64,000 nt of DNA from Neodontobutis hainanensis (GCA_024349245.1 JALDNG010000093.1:540001-604000), one strand, 5' to 3'. Shown: positions 39,855-51,105, counted from the stretch's first letter. Program-made: numbers and translations. Notes: a model not told the origin generated them from the sequence alone.

Positions 39855-40566
39855 AGACAAGACAAAACAAGACATTTATTTTTGATTAGCCCAATATCAC
39901 AACAACATCCGCCTCAAAGGGCTTAACAGACTGCACTAGACAACATCCCCTGTCCTTAGACCCTCCATCAGGGTGAGGAAAAACTCCAAAAAAACCCAGC
40001 CGGGAAAAAAGAGAAACCTAAGGGAGAACCACAGAAGGAGGGATCCACTCCCAGGACGGACAGGACGTGCAATAATGTGTCCAGGACAGTTGAAAAAATA
40101 CATATAAATACAAAACATATTCACAAAAAACATTTATGTTGACAGCGTCCAGTGTCCACTCTGTGTGTGTGATGGTGGATGGGACCTCAGCCAACATCAA
40201 GGTAGATGAAGGATGAGCTGGGGGTGTGTACCTACAGCTACAACCTGTGTAAACCTATACTTATGATCAATCAGTCTCCATACGTTTGGTGAAATAAGTA
40301 TGTTTTGAGTTTGCTTTTGAAAATCTCAACAGAGTCAGATCGCCGCACTTCCACCTGGAGCCCATTCCACAAAAATGGGGCTCTATAAGAAAAGGCTCTG
40401 TAGCCAGCAGACTTCTTCTTTATTTGAGGAAGTTGAAGGAGGCCAGCGTCCTGAGAGCGAAGGGTACAAGCTGGAGTATACCAGGTGATAAGGTCAGATA
40501 GGTAAGAGGGCGCGCGTCCACAAAGGATTTTATAGGTTAACAAGAGAACTTTGAAATTAGCTCTAT

Positions 40567-41172
40567 ACGGAGCCCCTCTGGTCACACTATGTCAAAAAAA
40601 AAAAATGTTATATATGTAAGTTGTGGCCTCAAGATACGCTAAGTTGTGGCCACGAGTTACGCTAAGTCGTGGCCACTAGATACGCTAAGTCGTGGCCTTA
40701 AGATACGCTAAGTCTTGGCCACGAGATATGAATGAATATAAAAGGAGAATGCACAATGGAGCAGCTTTTCTCCCGAAAGCATGCAGGCTAACTCTGCCGC
40801 CCATAAGGCTCATACATACAGCCAAATAGATGTACTGTGACCTAAGCCTAAACGCCCTCTGCTGACGTTTTATCGTAGGCTGCACAGACATGCTTTTCCA
40901 AAATGTCAAACACTTTTTTTGTCAATCACTTTTTAATAAACCAGTCTGCACACTACTATAGACTCTTTTAAAATCATAATCAGAAACACTTTATTGATCT
41001 TTATTGATATCGATAACCTTTGTTATTTAAATGGACCCTGTACTGTAGTGCAATGTAATACTTCATATACTGCATTCTCCTTTTATATTCATTCATATTT
41101 ACTTATCTCATGGCCACGACTTAGTTACATATATATTTTTTTTTTGACATAGTGTGACCAGAGGGGCTCCGT
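40567..41172. mobile_element. MITE nested in the LINE
   Basis: Both ends carry the same inverted repeat: ACGGAGCCCCTCTGGTCACA at left and its exact inverse ending in GGGGCTCCGT at right, continuing through CTATGTC and a poly(A)/poly(T) run. Flanks AGCTCTAT (40559-40566) and AGCTCTAA (41173-41180) are a 7-8 base target duplication. The LINE reading frame resumes across the insertion when one copy is discounted. Internal 23-base repeats follow the left end, and the inverted similarity extends to ATGAATGAATATAAAAGGAG at both sides. No transposase. The duplication length suggests hAT, but this is not certain. Confidence 0.88.
40617..40731 (+). repeat. Five-copy 23-bp tandem repeat in the MITE
   Basis: Units begin TAAGT(T/C)GTGGCC and end AGATACGC; five successive units with a few differences. 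One inverted unit lies at the other end of the MITE near 41100-41130. Confidence 0.85.
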
Positions 41173-42430
41173 AGCTCTAACATGAATAGGAAGCCAGTGT
41201 AATGAAGCCAGGACCGGAGTAATGTGATCAAACTTCCTGGTCTTTGTTAAAAGACTGGCGGCTGTATTTTGGACCATTTGTAGTCTGTGAGTACTTTTCT
41301 TCGGCAGTCCAGAGAATAATGCATTACAGTAGTCCAGCCTGGATGTGACAAATGCATGAATGAGAATTTCAGCATCAGCTAAAGAGAGGCAGGAGCGAAT
41401 TTTTGAGATATTCCTCAGGTGAAAAAAAGCACAGTTTAGTGACCTCACTAATGTGCTGCTGCAGAGATAGTGTGGGGTCAAAAATTACACCGAGGTTCCT
41501 TGCAGTTTTGCCGTGCTCCAAATCACAGTTGTTGATTGAGACAGTAAGATTGTTGAACTTGTGCCGATGACTGGCAGGACCAATTAACAAGAGCTCTGTT
41601 TTATCCGAGTTCAAATGGAGGAAGTTTTGAGACATCCATGTTTTAATTGAAACGAGGCAGGCCTCTAGACTCATGATGTCAGTAGTATTATTTGCTTTTA
41701 TTGGTAGATACAGCTGTGTATCATCGGCGTAACAGTGGAAGTTCACTCCATAACTTCTGATGATTTGTCCCAATGGTGTAACATATAGTGAAAAAAGTAT
41801 GGGACCGAGCACAGACCCTTGTGGCACACCGAACTTCACTGGTGCCGTGGAGGAGAAGGATTTATTAAAAGTGACAAAATGAGACCGATCACACAGATAG
41901 GATTCTAACCAAGAAAGAGCAGAGCCAGAGATGCCAAAAACATCTTTAAGTCTGTTGATTAGTACTGCATGATCAATTGTATCAAATGCAGCACTGAGAT
42001 CCAGCAATAACAGTAGAGCCGATGAGTCCTCATCCATCTGAAGGAGAAGATCATTTGTCACTTTAACTAAAGCTGTTTCAGTGGAATAAGAGAACTAAAT
42101 GCAGACTGAAACGGCTCAAGGAGGTCATTTTCCGATAAATAAAGAGTAAGTTGTTTTAGCACAACTTTTTTGAGGACTTTAGATAGAAAAGGTAAATTGG
42201 AGACAGGACGGAAATTATTTAGGCATCCAGGATCCAGAGTAGGTTTTTTGAGCAGGGGTTTGACCACAGCCTGTTTGAAAAGTGAAGGAACGGTGCAAGT
42301 AGACAGGGACAAGTTTATAATGTTTAATATAATTTGCCCCACATAGGGCCACAGTTCTTTAGGCTGTTTTGCTGGCAGGATGCTTTACATGAAGAAACCA
42401 CCTTTGTCAGCTCATCGAGGGATACAGGAA

Positions 42431-43257
42431 CTTAGACTGAGAGACGAGAGGTCGTGGATCCAAGCGAACGGGACCCAGAGCGGAGGAAGACAAAAACAAA
42501 ATGTTATCCCTGATATTTTCAATTTTATGATTAAAGAAATCTTAAAAAAATTAAAGAAAGTCTTGTTCACTAAATGGAGAGGTGTACATAGTACAAAGCC
42601 CCAGCCAGTAAAAACTTTTAAATCTGTTGGTTGTGAATCCCTTGGCCAACAGTGATTTTATTATTTTTATATTTTTTTAATTTTCTGACTGTAGTTTGTA
42701 CATAGCATAAGTCTTTATTTATTATATATAACTTTAATGCATAAGAGTGCTTTACCCTGTTCTTGGGATTTGTTCCAGAACTTTTTTCCCATTAAAATGG
42801 TGAATGCCAAAAATAGCCCTAAGAAGAAGGGGAGAGCGAGGATCATTGCAACATTTTTTGCTTTTTCTTTGATTTCTCAGAGTCTGTTTTTATTTTCATC
42901 CATTAAATCCTCATCTGTCGGCTTTAATATAACATATACTATATATATAATACTATACTTACATTTTATACTTTAATAGACAAAGTCAAACGTTGAGGGG
43001 ACGTTTGCAACAGTGTCCAGGGCACATAAAATAAAAATTATAACTTTGCATTGTTTGTTTATTTGTGGACAAAGAAGTTTGTTATAAATTAACTGTGTAA
43101 TGACTAAGCTGAGTAAAACGGATAAAACACATTTTCAACAAACAAAAAAATAACACTATCTCTATCTTAAGAAAATAATAATTGGAAAGTCTGTGGAACC
43201 CATTACAATGGTTTGTATTATTTTCATACTTGTTTTATTAATTCCAAACTGCTAGTG
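42431..43257. other. Intergenic or intronic DNA
   Basis: No gene recognised. 42431-42490 could be a further remnant of the LINE. Confidence 0.5.
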
Positions 43258-43585
43258 CTCAGAGAGAACAAACTGAGCACAGAGAGAACAAACTGAGCCC
43301 AGAGAGGACAAGCCGATCACAGAGAGGAAGAAACTGAGCACAGAGAGAACAAACTCAGCCCAGAGATGACAAACTGATCACAGAGATGACAAACTGATCA
43401 CAGTGAGGACAAACTGATCGCAGTGAGGACAAACTGATCACAGAGAGGACAAACTGAGCACATAGAGGACAAAATGAGCCCAGAAAGAACAAACTGAGCC
43501 CAAAGATGACAAACCGAGCACAGAGAGGACAAACTGAGCACAGAAAAGAAGAAACTGAGCACAAAAGTACAAACTGAGCACATAG
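43258..43585. repeat. Minisatellite, about 20-bp unit
   Basis: About 16 units of the type CACAGAGAGGACAAACTGAG with 20-21 base period and scattered substitutions (AACAAACTGAGC, GACAAACTGATC and similar). All three minus-strand frames stay open over much of it, giving repetitive LCSVC-type peptides that are artefacts of the repeat. Confidence 0.92.
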
Positions 43586-44010
43586 ACAGATTGTCCTTGT
43601 CCTAGGTTCATTTGAGGTAAGTATTGCATCAGTTGTGCTCTTCTCAGACTAACAGATAAGCACTGATTGTTGTACTCTCTGTGTTGCCAGTAGTTTTCTG
43701 GGATGTGGCTGTTACATCACTGCTCTCACTGAAGACGTCTTAAGTTTACACAATGAACCAGTGCTGCAACAAAAAAAAGTCTCCTCAGCCGAGTGGGGAA
43801 GCTGGCCAAAGTGGTCTGAGCAGGAGGCAGACTCAGTAAAGTTTCTCAGCCCCACTAAGGTTTCAAAATGGCTGCAGAAAGGACACACCTCCGCTTAGTT
43901 CAAGTCATGTGGTGGTTCAGGTAAGTGTAAAGACTATGCTTGGATGTACAATTGTAACACAATAAAGCATTTTAACTAAATATGTGTAAATGTTGTGATT
44001 CTAGCTGTTT
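43586..44010. other. Intergenic or intronic DNA
   Basis: Nothing recognised. Confidence 0.5.
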
Positions 44011-44535
44011 ACATTTACATTTAGTCATTTAGCAGACGCTTTTATCCAAAGTGACTTACAAGTGAGGAAAACAATAAAAGCATGTATACTAACACAATGT
44101 AACAAAAAGCGTAAGTGCACCAAAAACTGGTCAGTTAGAACTCAGCAAAGTATAGAAAATGGAGGATATGAAGTTTTTTTTTGGTTTTTTTGAAAGAAAA
44201 TTGATAGAAAGGAAGTAGAATTCAGTGTTTGTCAGTCAGGTGTTGACGGGAGAGATGTGTTTTCAAGCGTTTTTTAAAGATGTCTACAGAATCTGCTGAT
44301 CTTGTAGCAGGAGGTATATCATTCCACCAATGTGGAACAGATCCAGAGAAAGTACGTGAGAGTGATTTTTTTTCCTTTTTGGGATGGTACAACCAGACGT
44401 TGTTCATTTGCAGATCGCAGGGATCTGGTAGGAACATAGGTCTGTATCAGTGAGTGAAGATATGAGGGGGCGGAGCCAGTGGTGGTCTTGTAGGCCACAT
44501 AGCTTTGAGCTTGATGCAGGAATTTAGTTGTACAT
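44011..44535 (-). mobile_element. 5'-truncated L2-type LINE, copy 1
   Basis: Minus strand. The last 71 codons of a LINE ORF2-type protein are at 44222-44437 (GSVPHWWNDIPPATRSADSV, then DIFKKRLKTHLSRQHL). A 3' untranslated part follows, ending at 44011-44055 in the tail AGTCACTTTGGATAAAAGCG and TCTGCTAAATGACTAAATG. It is closely similar to 46769-47222. The tail is shared with the SINEs at 16694 and 52241. Confidence 0.85.
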
Positions 44536-44845
44536 TGTAAAACCTAAGAAAAACAAACAGAAGTGATAAAGTGACAAATTGAGAGAACACAACCCACTTT
44601 GTCACAGGCCGTATTCAACAGTTTGCAAAGTTAAGGCATAGCAAATATGAAATGTTTCAAAAAAGGTAAATAAGTAACAACACACCAATAATCAGCTAAT
44701 TTGAAGTCAGGCACAAAAAAGGCAACTTCATATTACAGTGAAAGGTTGCAGATAGTGTCTCTCAAACTGTGTTTTCACATCTTTCCCGTGTCCATATCAT
44801 GATAGTGGAGCAACTACCAGATGTTTTTTTTTTGTTTGTTTTTTT
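44536..44845. other. Intergenic or intronic DNA
   Basis: Nothing recognised. Confidence 0.5.
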
Positions 44846-45045
44846 TTAGTTAGTGCCTTTTAGCTTATCCCCATCCAGGGATCACCACAGTCAAGTAGTT
44901 TGCATGAGTTGCTTGGCTATGTTTTACACCAGATGCTCTTCCTGACACAACCCTCTGCAGGGGGGCTTGGGACCGGCACAGATAGACTGTGGCTGGAGGT
45001 GCCTCCCACTCAAATTGGGTGCACTAACCTTTCCACGACAGGAGC
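44846..45045. repeat. Unclassified dispersed fish repeat
   Basis: CACCAGATGCTCTTCCTGAC, CACAACCCTCTGCAGGGGGG and CTTGGGACCGGCACAGATAG match, from memory, a repeat frequent in fish genomes. No coding signal and no clear ends. Confidence 0.5.
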
Positions 45046-46768
45046 ATATGTGTTTTTTATTAAATTAAATTCACCTGCTAATGACATTTTAGATGCATGT
45101 AAAAATCATTTGAATTTAATGACCAAATAAAATAAAGTGGGTTCAAAACTGATTCCCAGACCACTAAAAACATGTCAGTAAACCACACACTAGTCTAACT
45201 GTGTCTATTCTTCCTCACAGCCCTGCTCCTCTTTCTCATCTCTGGCATCATCCTGCGTCTGCTTCCTCACAAAGCACTTAATATGTCATCTCTGCGCACA
45301 TCTGCCCAGCAACACAAGATGGCGGCTCGGCTCAGCGGACTTGGTGCTGCGGGGTCACACAGTTGGATATTCATTAAGGCGGGAGTGCGGTGCTGAAGGG
45401 ATTTTACTTGTTAGATATGATTTAGGGCAGTGGTCTGACCTCCTGCTGCTGGGCCCAGTCACATGAACTCCAATCATTTGATTATAACCAGAGGAAGGCA
45501 GAACTGCAGTGCTGCAACTGTCACATAAAAAACCTAACCAGGTTATTGTACTGTGCGTGATGGTCAGGCCCTAATTGAATTATCAGAGATATATTATTTG
45601 TAAATCTTGGTAATGACTCCTGGCATGTATTAAACTTCTGCCTGCTCTCAGTCAGGCTTTTGATTCTAAATGTGAACAGTATGGCTCCTTATTGAAGCGA
45701 GGCCCTGTGGAGACCGAGACTGATCCTAGAGAAACATAATAGGAGTGTAGTGTTAGTTAGTGTCTGCGGCTGGACGTACCCTGAGCACCTCCTGAGTACT
45801 GGGCTCCATCTGAAAGGGACTATTACGTGAATATTTCTTAAATATAATGTTTAATATACATTTAAAAAAATATATAAATTTTTATGAGTGGCTGATTAAC
45901 AAAATAATGTTTGGAACATGTTTAAAGTCAAATGATTTTAGCCAACTGCAAAGTGTTTTTTTGAGGGGGTGAGCTGTTTAATGCAGGGAGGTCCCACAAT
46001 ATCCTTGTCTAAATATTAGCGATTATGTCAAAATATTACAAAGCTTCAATGACAAATAGGGCTTTTGAAAATAAGTCTGACTTCAAATCGAATAGGAATG
46101 CATTCCCTGCTGGTTAATGTTCTTTATGTGTAGTTGGTGTTGTGCCAGTTCAAGCTCAGAAACTGTCTTTGATCCGCTGTTTTAGACTGGGAGCCCAGGA
46201 CTCTGGAACAGAACCTGTGATAGATGTTGTCCAAAGGAAGGTCGTCCAACAACCAGCTGCACTCTCTTCAATGCGATACAACTTTAGTCATTGTGCTCAA
46301 GTCTTAATTGCCTTTGTTCTTAAAGTAAGTCATCACTCTAAAAATGCATCTCAGTGTTGTGCAACTTTTTAGGTCTCTAGATTTTTAAACAAGACCAGCC
46401 AAAACCATAAGAGGTTTATTTGTTCTCGTCATCCTTATGATCAGATAAACATGCATGGATTCCACTAACACTAAACCTTCTATGAGTTGAGAACCGGACT
46501 AAGACTGGTCTTTGTAATCGTTCTCTGGGATCTCTTCTAATGTATTATCCTGGTGTTGGTCTTACCCTGCCACTGACTTGGTCTAGAATTCTGGACTCAG
46601 ACTTGACTTGATCTTGGTTACAACACTAAAATGTCTCAACATTTTGACTTGAGGAATGATTTGCTAATCTAACTTCAGAAACTGTCTTTCATGTTATGTT
46701 CATTGAGTTTAAATGTTCATCTGTTTCGAGTTCTGTTCATTGCTAAATTATGCTGATAAACTATATGT
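45046..46768. other. Intergenic or intronic DNA
   Basis: No gene recognised. 45190-45400 is GC-richer and includes CAAGATGGCGGC (45315-45326), a YY1-type site. Confidence 0.5.
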
Positions 46769-47222
46769 ACATTTACAAACATTTAGTCATTTAGCAGACG
46801 CTTTTGTCCAAAGCGACTTACAATTGAGGAAAACGATGGAAGCAATTTCAACAACACAAGGTAACAAAAAAACATAAGTGTGCAAAAAACTAGTCAGTTA
46901 AAACATAGCACAGTATACAAAGCTAAGGATAAGAGAGAATATTAAAAAAATAATAATAATAATTATATATATATATAGAAAGAGAGATTTGTTTTTTTAA
47001 GAATTAAACGAATAGATAGAAAGGAAGTAGAAGTCAGTGTTTGTCAGTCAGGTGTTGACGGAAGAGTTGTGTTTTCAAGCGTTTTTTAAAGATGGTTACA
47101 GAATCTGCTGATCTTGTAGCAGCAGGTAGATCATTCCACCAATGTGGAACAGATCGTGAGAAAGTACGTGAGAGGGATTTTTTTCCTTTTTGGGATGGTA
47201 TCACCAGACTTTGTTCATGTGA
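46769..47222 (-). mobile_element. 5'-truncated L2-type LINE, copy 2
   Basis: Colinear with 44011-44450: the tail AGTCATTTAGCAGACGCTTT (plus strand), GTTTGTCAGTCAGGTGTTGACGG and CATTCCACCAATGTGGAACA are shared. The coding end is broken by frameshifts, and an AT-rich stretch (46947-46977) is extra. Confidence 0.85.
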
Positions 47223-47389
47223 GTAAGAACCATTTTATATACCCTGTAGGTCTGTTAGCCCAACTAGAAGAAATTTACATGTCAAACTGTTCACATTCCA
47301 GACAAGAAGTCTGGTCATGGACAGCATGTAATATGATTGATTTTATGCCACTAGTTGGAGGAGAGAGCTAGTGCATCAATTATTGACCT

Positions 47390-47830
47390 TGTTCCCACTA
47401 GGACGGTATGGTGCAGGTTGGGCAGTTCTGGCGCTTATCCATTACCAAAAAAGGTCCAAAGTGTCCCTAAAAAGCGTTGTGTACCCCTCTGGGGCTCCCA
47501 AGCGGGTTTAGCTTTGAGGTATGCTTTGAAAGGGGCAGAGTTTACCCCGCAGTCAACTGATTGGATAATAGATAATCCTCACTCAAGTGAAAATGAGAAG
47601 CAGAAGGACTACATTAAATTTATTTATTTTTTATTAATTATGCCTTGTTTTTGTGATAAACATCATAATCAAACATGATAAATGTACTTTTTCACAACAA
47701 CAAAGCTAATGTTTATTAGCAACAGCTGTTTCCAGTATTTATTTATCGTCTACATTGCTTTAAACACAAGCAGAACCTTTGCCTCAAATATTGTATCAAT
47801 GAGCCTGTTATTCCTTTGTTTTCTAACAGG
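47390..47830 (+). repeat. Dispersed repeat family A, longest copy
   Basis: Contains CTGGGGCTCCCAAGCGGG, ACTGATTGGATAATAGATAATCC, TTAGCAACAGCTG and TTTATCGTCTACATTGC, which are found in part at 3590-3900, 12895-13060 and 15890-16240 (inverted). Probably an old MITE. Exact ends not determined. Confidence 0.5.
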
Positions 47831-48901
47831 TTGAGTTCAGTAAGCTACAATCTAGAAGTTAGAGTTAGAAAATGGTTCAAATCATGTACGTTTTCATGAC
47901 ATGTATGTTTTCTTTGTGTGTGCCAAACAATTTAGTCTTTTTTAGTCTTTACACCACACGACTAACCTGCTCTGGAGCATGTTTAGATTTGGTCTTGAGT
48001 CAAAACCAATGTGGACCAGTTCAATTTGAGCATAGTCACATGGATTTGACGCTGCATCAACTTCAAACCTTTTGTGTTTGGTTCAGATAATATAGGCTAC
48101 TTTATTAAAGTCTGCACAAAACAAACTACAGGACATTAGTTACACTTTCTCTATTTAAATTGTATTTGCTGCCACATTTTTTTTTTGAATTTGGGTCACC
48201 CTTTTATTTATTTATTACAAAATGTGCTTTTGATTAATTGTCATATCTTTGAGTAAGCTTTTCTGCGGTTTTACATGTTTTAATGTCAAAAAATTTACAC
48301 TTGTGTGAAACATCCTGAAATATGTCGAGGCCATGAGTTTTTAAGTTTGTCTATTGTCTTAAAACTTATACAATCAGCCTCCTTCTCTATGGATATTATT
48401 ACATATTGCGCCATTAACTTGGCGATGTTGTCTTACCTTGTAGTTGTTTGTGTTAAACAGAGACAGAGCTACAGAGATAAATATACTGTAATCCTAACTT
48501 TGATGCGGAGAGCCCTTTGACCAGAACGCACTGTTCTAAAAAAGATGGTCACAAATTATCGTACAGATCTTAACTGGGTTATGGACATTATGTATGAATA
48601 ATTCCTCAAATCTGAGTTTGTTCAACCAACTTCTAGCAACAGCCCCCTGGTTTGCCTCTTTCAATCATCAATAACATTACTCAGTAATGTTCACATGTTA
48701 CGCTAATCAATTGATCAATAATAATAAGGCAAGTATAGCACAACAACATATTTTGTCCCTTTCTGTCAAAACCCATGAAATGTGTAGCTTACAAGTCAGT
48801 CAAAAGGGCTTTTCACTGGATGTTATTGAATACTGATGCAGGAATGTCATTTTCTCATCTCTCATTCACACATTTTTACTAAATGTAGTTTTCCCTTTCA
48901 G
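47831..48901. other. Intergenic or intronic DNA
   Basis: No gene recognised. It ends with a splice-acceptor-like TTTTCCCTTTCAG at 48889-48901. Confidence 0.5.
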
Positions 48902-49370
48902 ATGTTGCTGTCTGAAAGGACTCCAGAGTAGAGCCAGCTGAACCCGGCTGGAGCTGTGTGGTGTAGGTAGTTTCACGTTGTTGGGCTGGTGTGTGGACCA
49001 CAGGAACCTGGAACTGCCTGAGTCACACAGCCTCCACTGCACACAGATGACCAAGAGCAACGCCTCTACCAGCCTTTTGATCCAGATAATTCATCAAGAC
49101 AGTACATTCAACAAGGATCTTTCATGCTCCCCTTATCGTCTTGTGCCTTCACCAAGCGGTATCTACGCCAACTACAGTCTTAGTTTAAACAACCTGTAGA
49201 GGGCCACAGATAGCGTCTTTTTTTTTAGAAAATAATATTAACAAGAACAAGACAAACTAGAACCATAAATGTATAATAAGATCTTATAATACATTCATGA
49301 ATAGAACAACAACAAACTTGGCGATGCCGGGGGAGGTTTTTAATAATGTATATCTGAATAAAGAGGTGAG
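48902..49370 (+). ncRNA. Putative pri-miR-196 exon
   Basis: Starts after TTTTCCCTTTCAG, with a branch-point-like TACTAAA about 20 bases upstream, and contains the miR-196 hairpin 52 bases into the exon. The right limit is a guess: AATAAAGAG|GTGAGA near 49360-49370 offers both a polyadenylation-like AATAAA and a donor-like site. A competing AG at about 48887 weakens the acceptor. It could be the last exon of the transcript inferred from 27960. Confidence 0.35.
48954..49030 (+). ncRNA. mir196: miR-196 precursor hairpin
   Basis: The Hox-cluster microRNA located just 5' of Hox9 genes, which represses Hox mRNAs, best known for Hox8 paralogues. The mature 5p strand is at 48964-48985 and begins TAGGTAGTTTCACGTTG. 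The seed AGGTAGT is intact, and the only change from miR-196a is C at position 13. The stem is clear: CTGTGTGG at the base pairs with CACACAG at 49024-49030, and GGTAGTTTC pairs with GGAACTGCC (49010-49018). Further pairs run toward the loop, with isolated mismatches. From memory this variant corresponds to the fish form called miR-196c. Same strand as hoxb9a, 10.7 kb upstream. The C variant and the location support a HoxB origin. Confidence 0.96.
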
Positions 49371-51054
49371 AACAGCGTTGGTTATGAATGCATCACGTCC
49401 TGAGGGGAATATGTTTCTGTCATTTGGCTGATGAAAGAAATTAAACACATAATTTTCAACACTTTTGAAAGTTTGAGCGGGTTTTTAATAACTGGCTGCC
49501 AGTGAAGTCACTTTTGTACAGTTGACCAACTCTCACAGTCGCTCATCAAAAAGTCCTGCCATTGTCTCCTGCTTCAACTTTAGAGCTCAATACTGCCCCC
49601 TTAGGCCATCACAGGCAGTGCTCCATTGGTATGTATCTGTAAGCCATCTAACATAGAGATTAAAAGAGCCTTTAGATTGACCTCTCTGTGATAAGACTAA
49701 TCGAGAGAAGTGGGTTTAGTGTGCTTTATTAGACATTATAATTGTTGTGTAACATCTTTAAAAAAAATCTAATACAATACAAGTTTTTTTTATATATATA
49801 GATGGATAAATAGATGGATGGTTTGGGGCATAACCTAGGATCAAGTTTAACTTTACGGCTTTATCTTTCACCTCTTGAAGTTTTCTTGCTTAGTATTTTG
49901 GTCAAAGTGTTGTTCCATTGGAAGATCCTAAACCTCACTATCTGGATTCAGTTAGAGACATAACATCAACATGACTTGAACAGTGACCACGTTTATGCAT
50001 AAAGAGCCTGAGTCAGGGCCAATGGACAGCAGCAATATAGAAACAAGGAAAAATGTCTAACATAATTTTTGTATTGCCAGAAAAACGCAGCTTGATAGAA
50101 AAATGTTTTTTTTAGGTACAAAATGTTGGCACCCTGCGACTTTGACTGATCTTTTTTGATTTAATGACTTTCAGATGAATCTATACTTTCTTATAAGAGC
50201 TAAATAATATCAGCAATTATGCTGCTTTATGGCTTTTTATTGAACACCATAAGTGGCTTCATATACCTCTGCACTTCATTAATGAAGTATTTCCCATCAC
50301 ATAAAACTTTTCCATAAGGCCGGGGGCTATTTAATGAATGAGTAATAAATGGGGTCACATCTAAAATTGCATGAACCTATCAAATATATTCAGAAGTCTT
50401 GGTTTGTGAGGTTTTCTTGCAGAGATAGTGCTGAGCATTCAGAAATGAAAGCCAAACCTTGCTCTTTGCTCACAAACAATAAAGATTTTGCTTTATGACA
50501 CACTTGGGCTTTGGTGATATAAGAGTTGAAGCTAATTACTGTGCGTTGGAAGAAAGGGTCAGACGGCAGTGCCCTCACCTCTTCCCCCTCTGCTCCCCGT
50601 AGACAACATTCATTTTCAGATATAATATGCCTTATGAAGTGCAGAGTGGGCAGAGAGAGCAGTGGGCTGTAAATCCAGGCTTCGATCTTTTTTGTCAGTG
50701 GCACACGTCGGGAGCATTAGTAGAGGGTTTAAAACACATGAACATTTGGCTGTAAGTCCACTACAGCATGTCTGAACTCACGTTAAACCAACACATTTAT
50801 TTACTGTGAGACAAGGGACCTGTAATGATCAATATGTACAGTATAATTACCATACTATACTATACTGCGTGATACTATTCCACACTAAACACCATACTAC
50901 TGCACATTACTATACTATACTTTACTATACAACAGTGGGGGGCAAACTAAAGCCCAGATGCCACATGCAACCTGTGGGGCTGTTTAATTTGGCCCTTTCA
51001 AGCATTTACTAATATTGTATTGATCATTAAACAACACGGCATATGTTTTTCCTT
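49371..51054. other. Intergenic DNA between miR-196 and hoxb9a
   Basis: No gene recognised. A (ACTAT)n-like stretch lies near 50853-50932. Confidence 0.5.
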
Positions 51055-51105
51055 CAGTGAAAGCACTTTGAGTATACTTTGAGAATAAAATTGCCTTGCC
51101 TTGCC
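51055..51105 (+). repeat. LINE-like 3' tail scrap
   Basis: AGCACTTTGAGTATACTTTG, then AGAATAAAATTGCCTTGCC, resembles the last bases of an L2-type LINE. No coding part remains. Confidence 0.4.

Larger units (their letters stand above)
40271..42420 (-). pseudogene. L2-type LINE reverse-transcriptase pseudogene
   Basis: The intact protein would copy LINE RNA into DNA at a nicked target. Reading leftward from 42420, an N-terminal piece contains NNFRPVSNLPFLSK (42067-42342). A frameshift near 42064 leads to the core at 41375-42061, with LLDLSAAFDTIDH, GVPQGSVLGPILFSLYV and the catalytic YADDTQLYL. A second shift near 41435 leads to RSCLSLADAEILIHAFVTSR and LHWLPIHVR. The MITE interrupts there. 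Beyond it the frame resumes at 40566 with KVLLLTYKILCGRAPSYLSD and ends at 40271 with DSVEIFKSKLKTYLF. The catalytic Asp pair is present, but the two frameshifts and the insertion make it a pseudogene. It belongs to the L2/Maui-type family by motif; the exact family is not determined. Confidence 0.92.
39855..42430 (-). mobile_element. L2-type LINE, 5'-truncated, split by a nested MITE
   Basis: A non-LTR retrotransposon on the minus strand. Its 3' non-coding part is 39855-40270, including the family-typical CCCAATATCACAACAACATC and CCTTAGACCCTCCATCAGGG. The coding part runs from 40271 up to about 42430. A 606-base MITE (40567-41172) interrupts it. The 5' part, including any endonuclease, is missing. 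Confidence 0.88.

Noticed and set aside
43355..43629. Cysteine-rich repetitive minus-strand proteins
   Set aside because: They come from the 20-bp minisatellite read in three frames.
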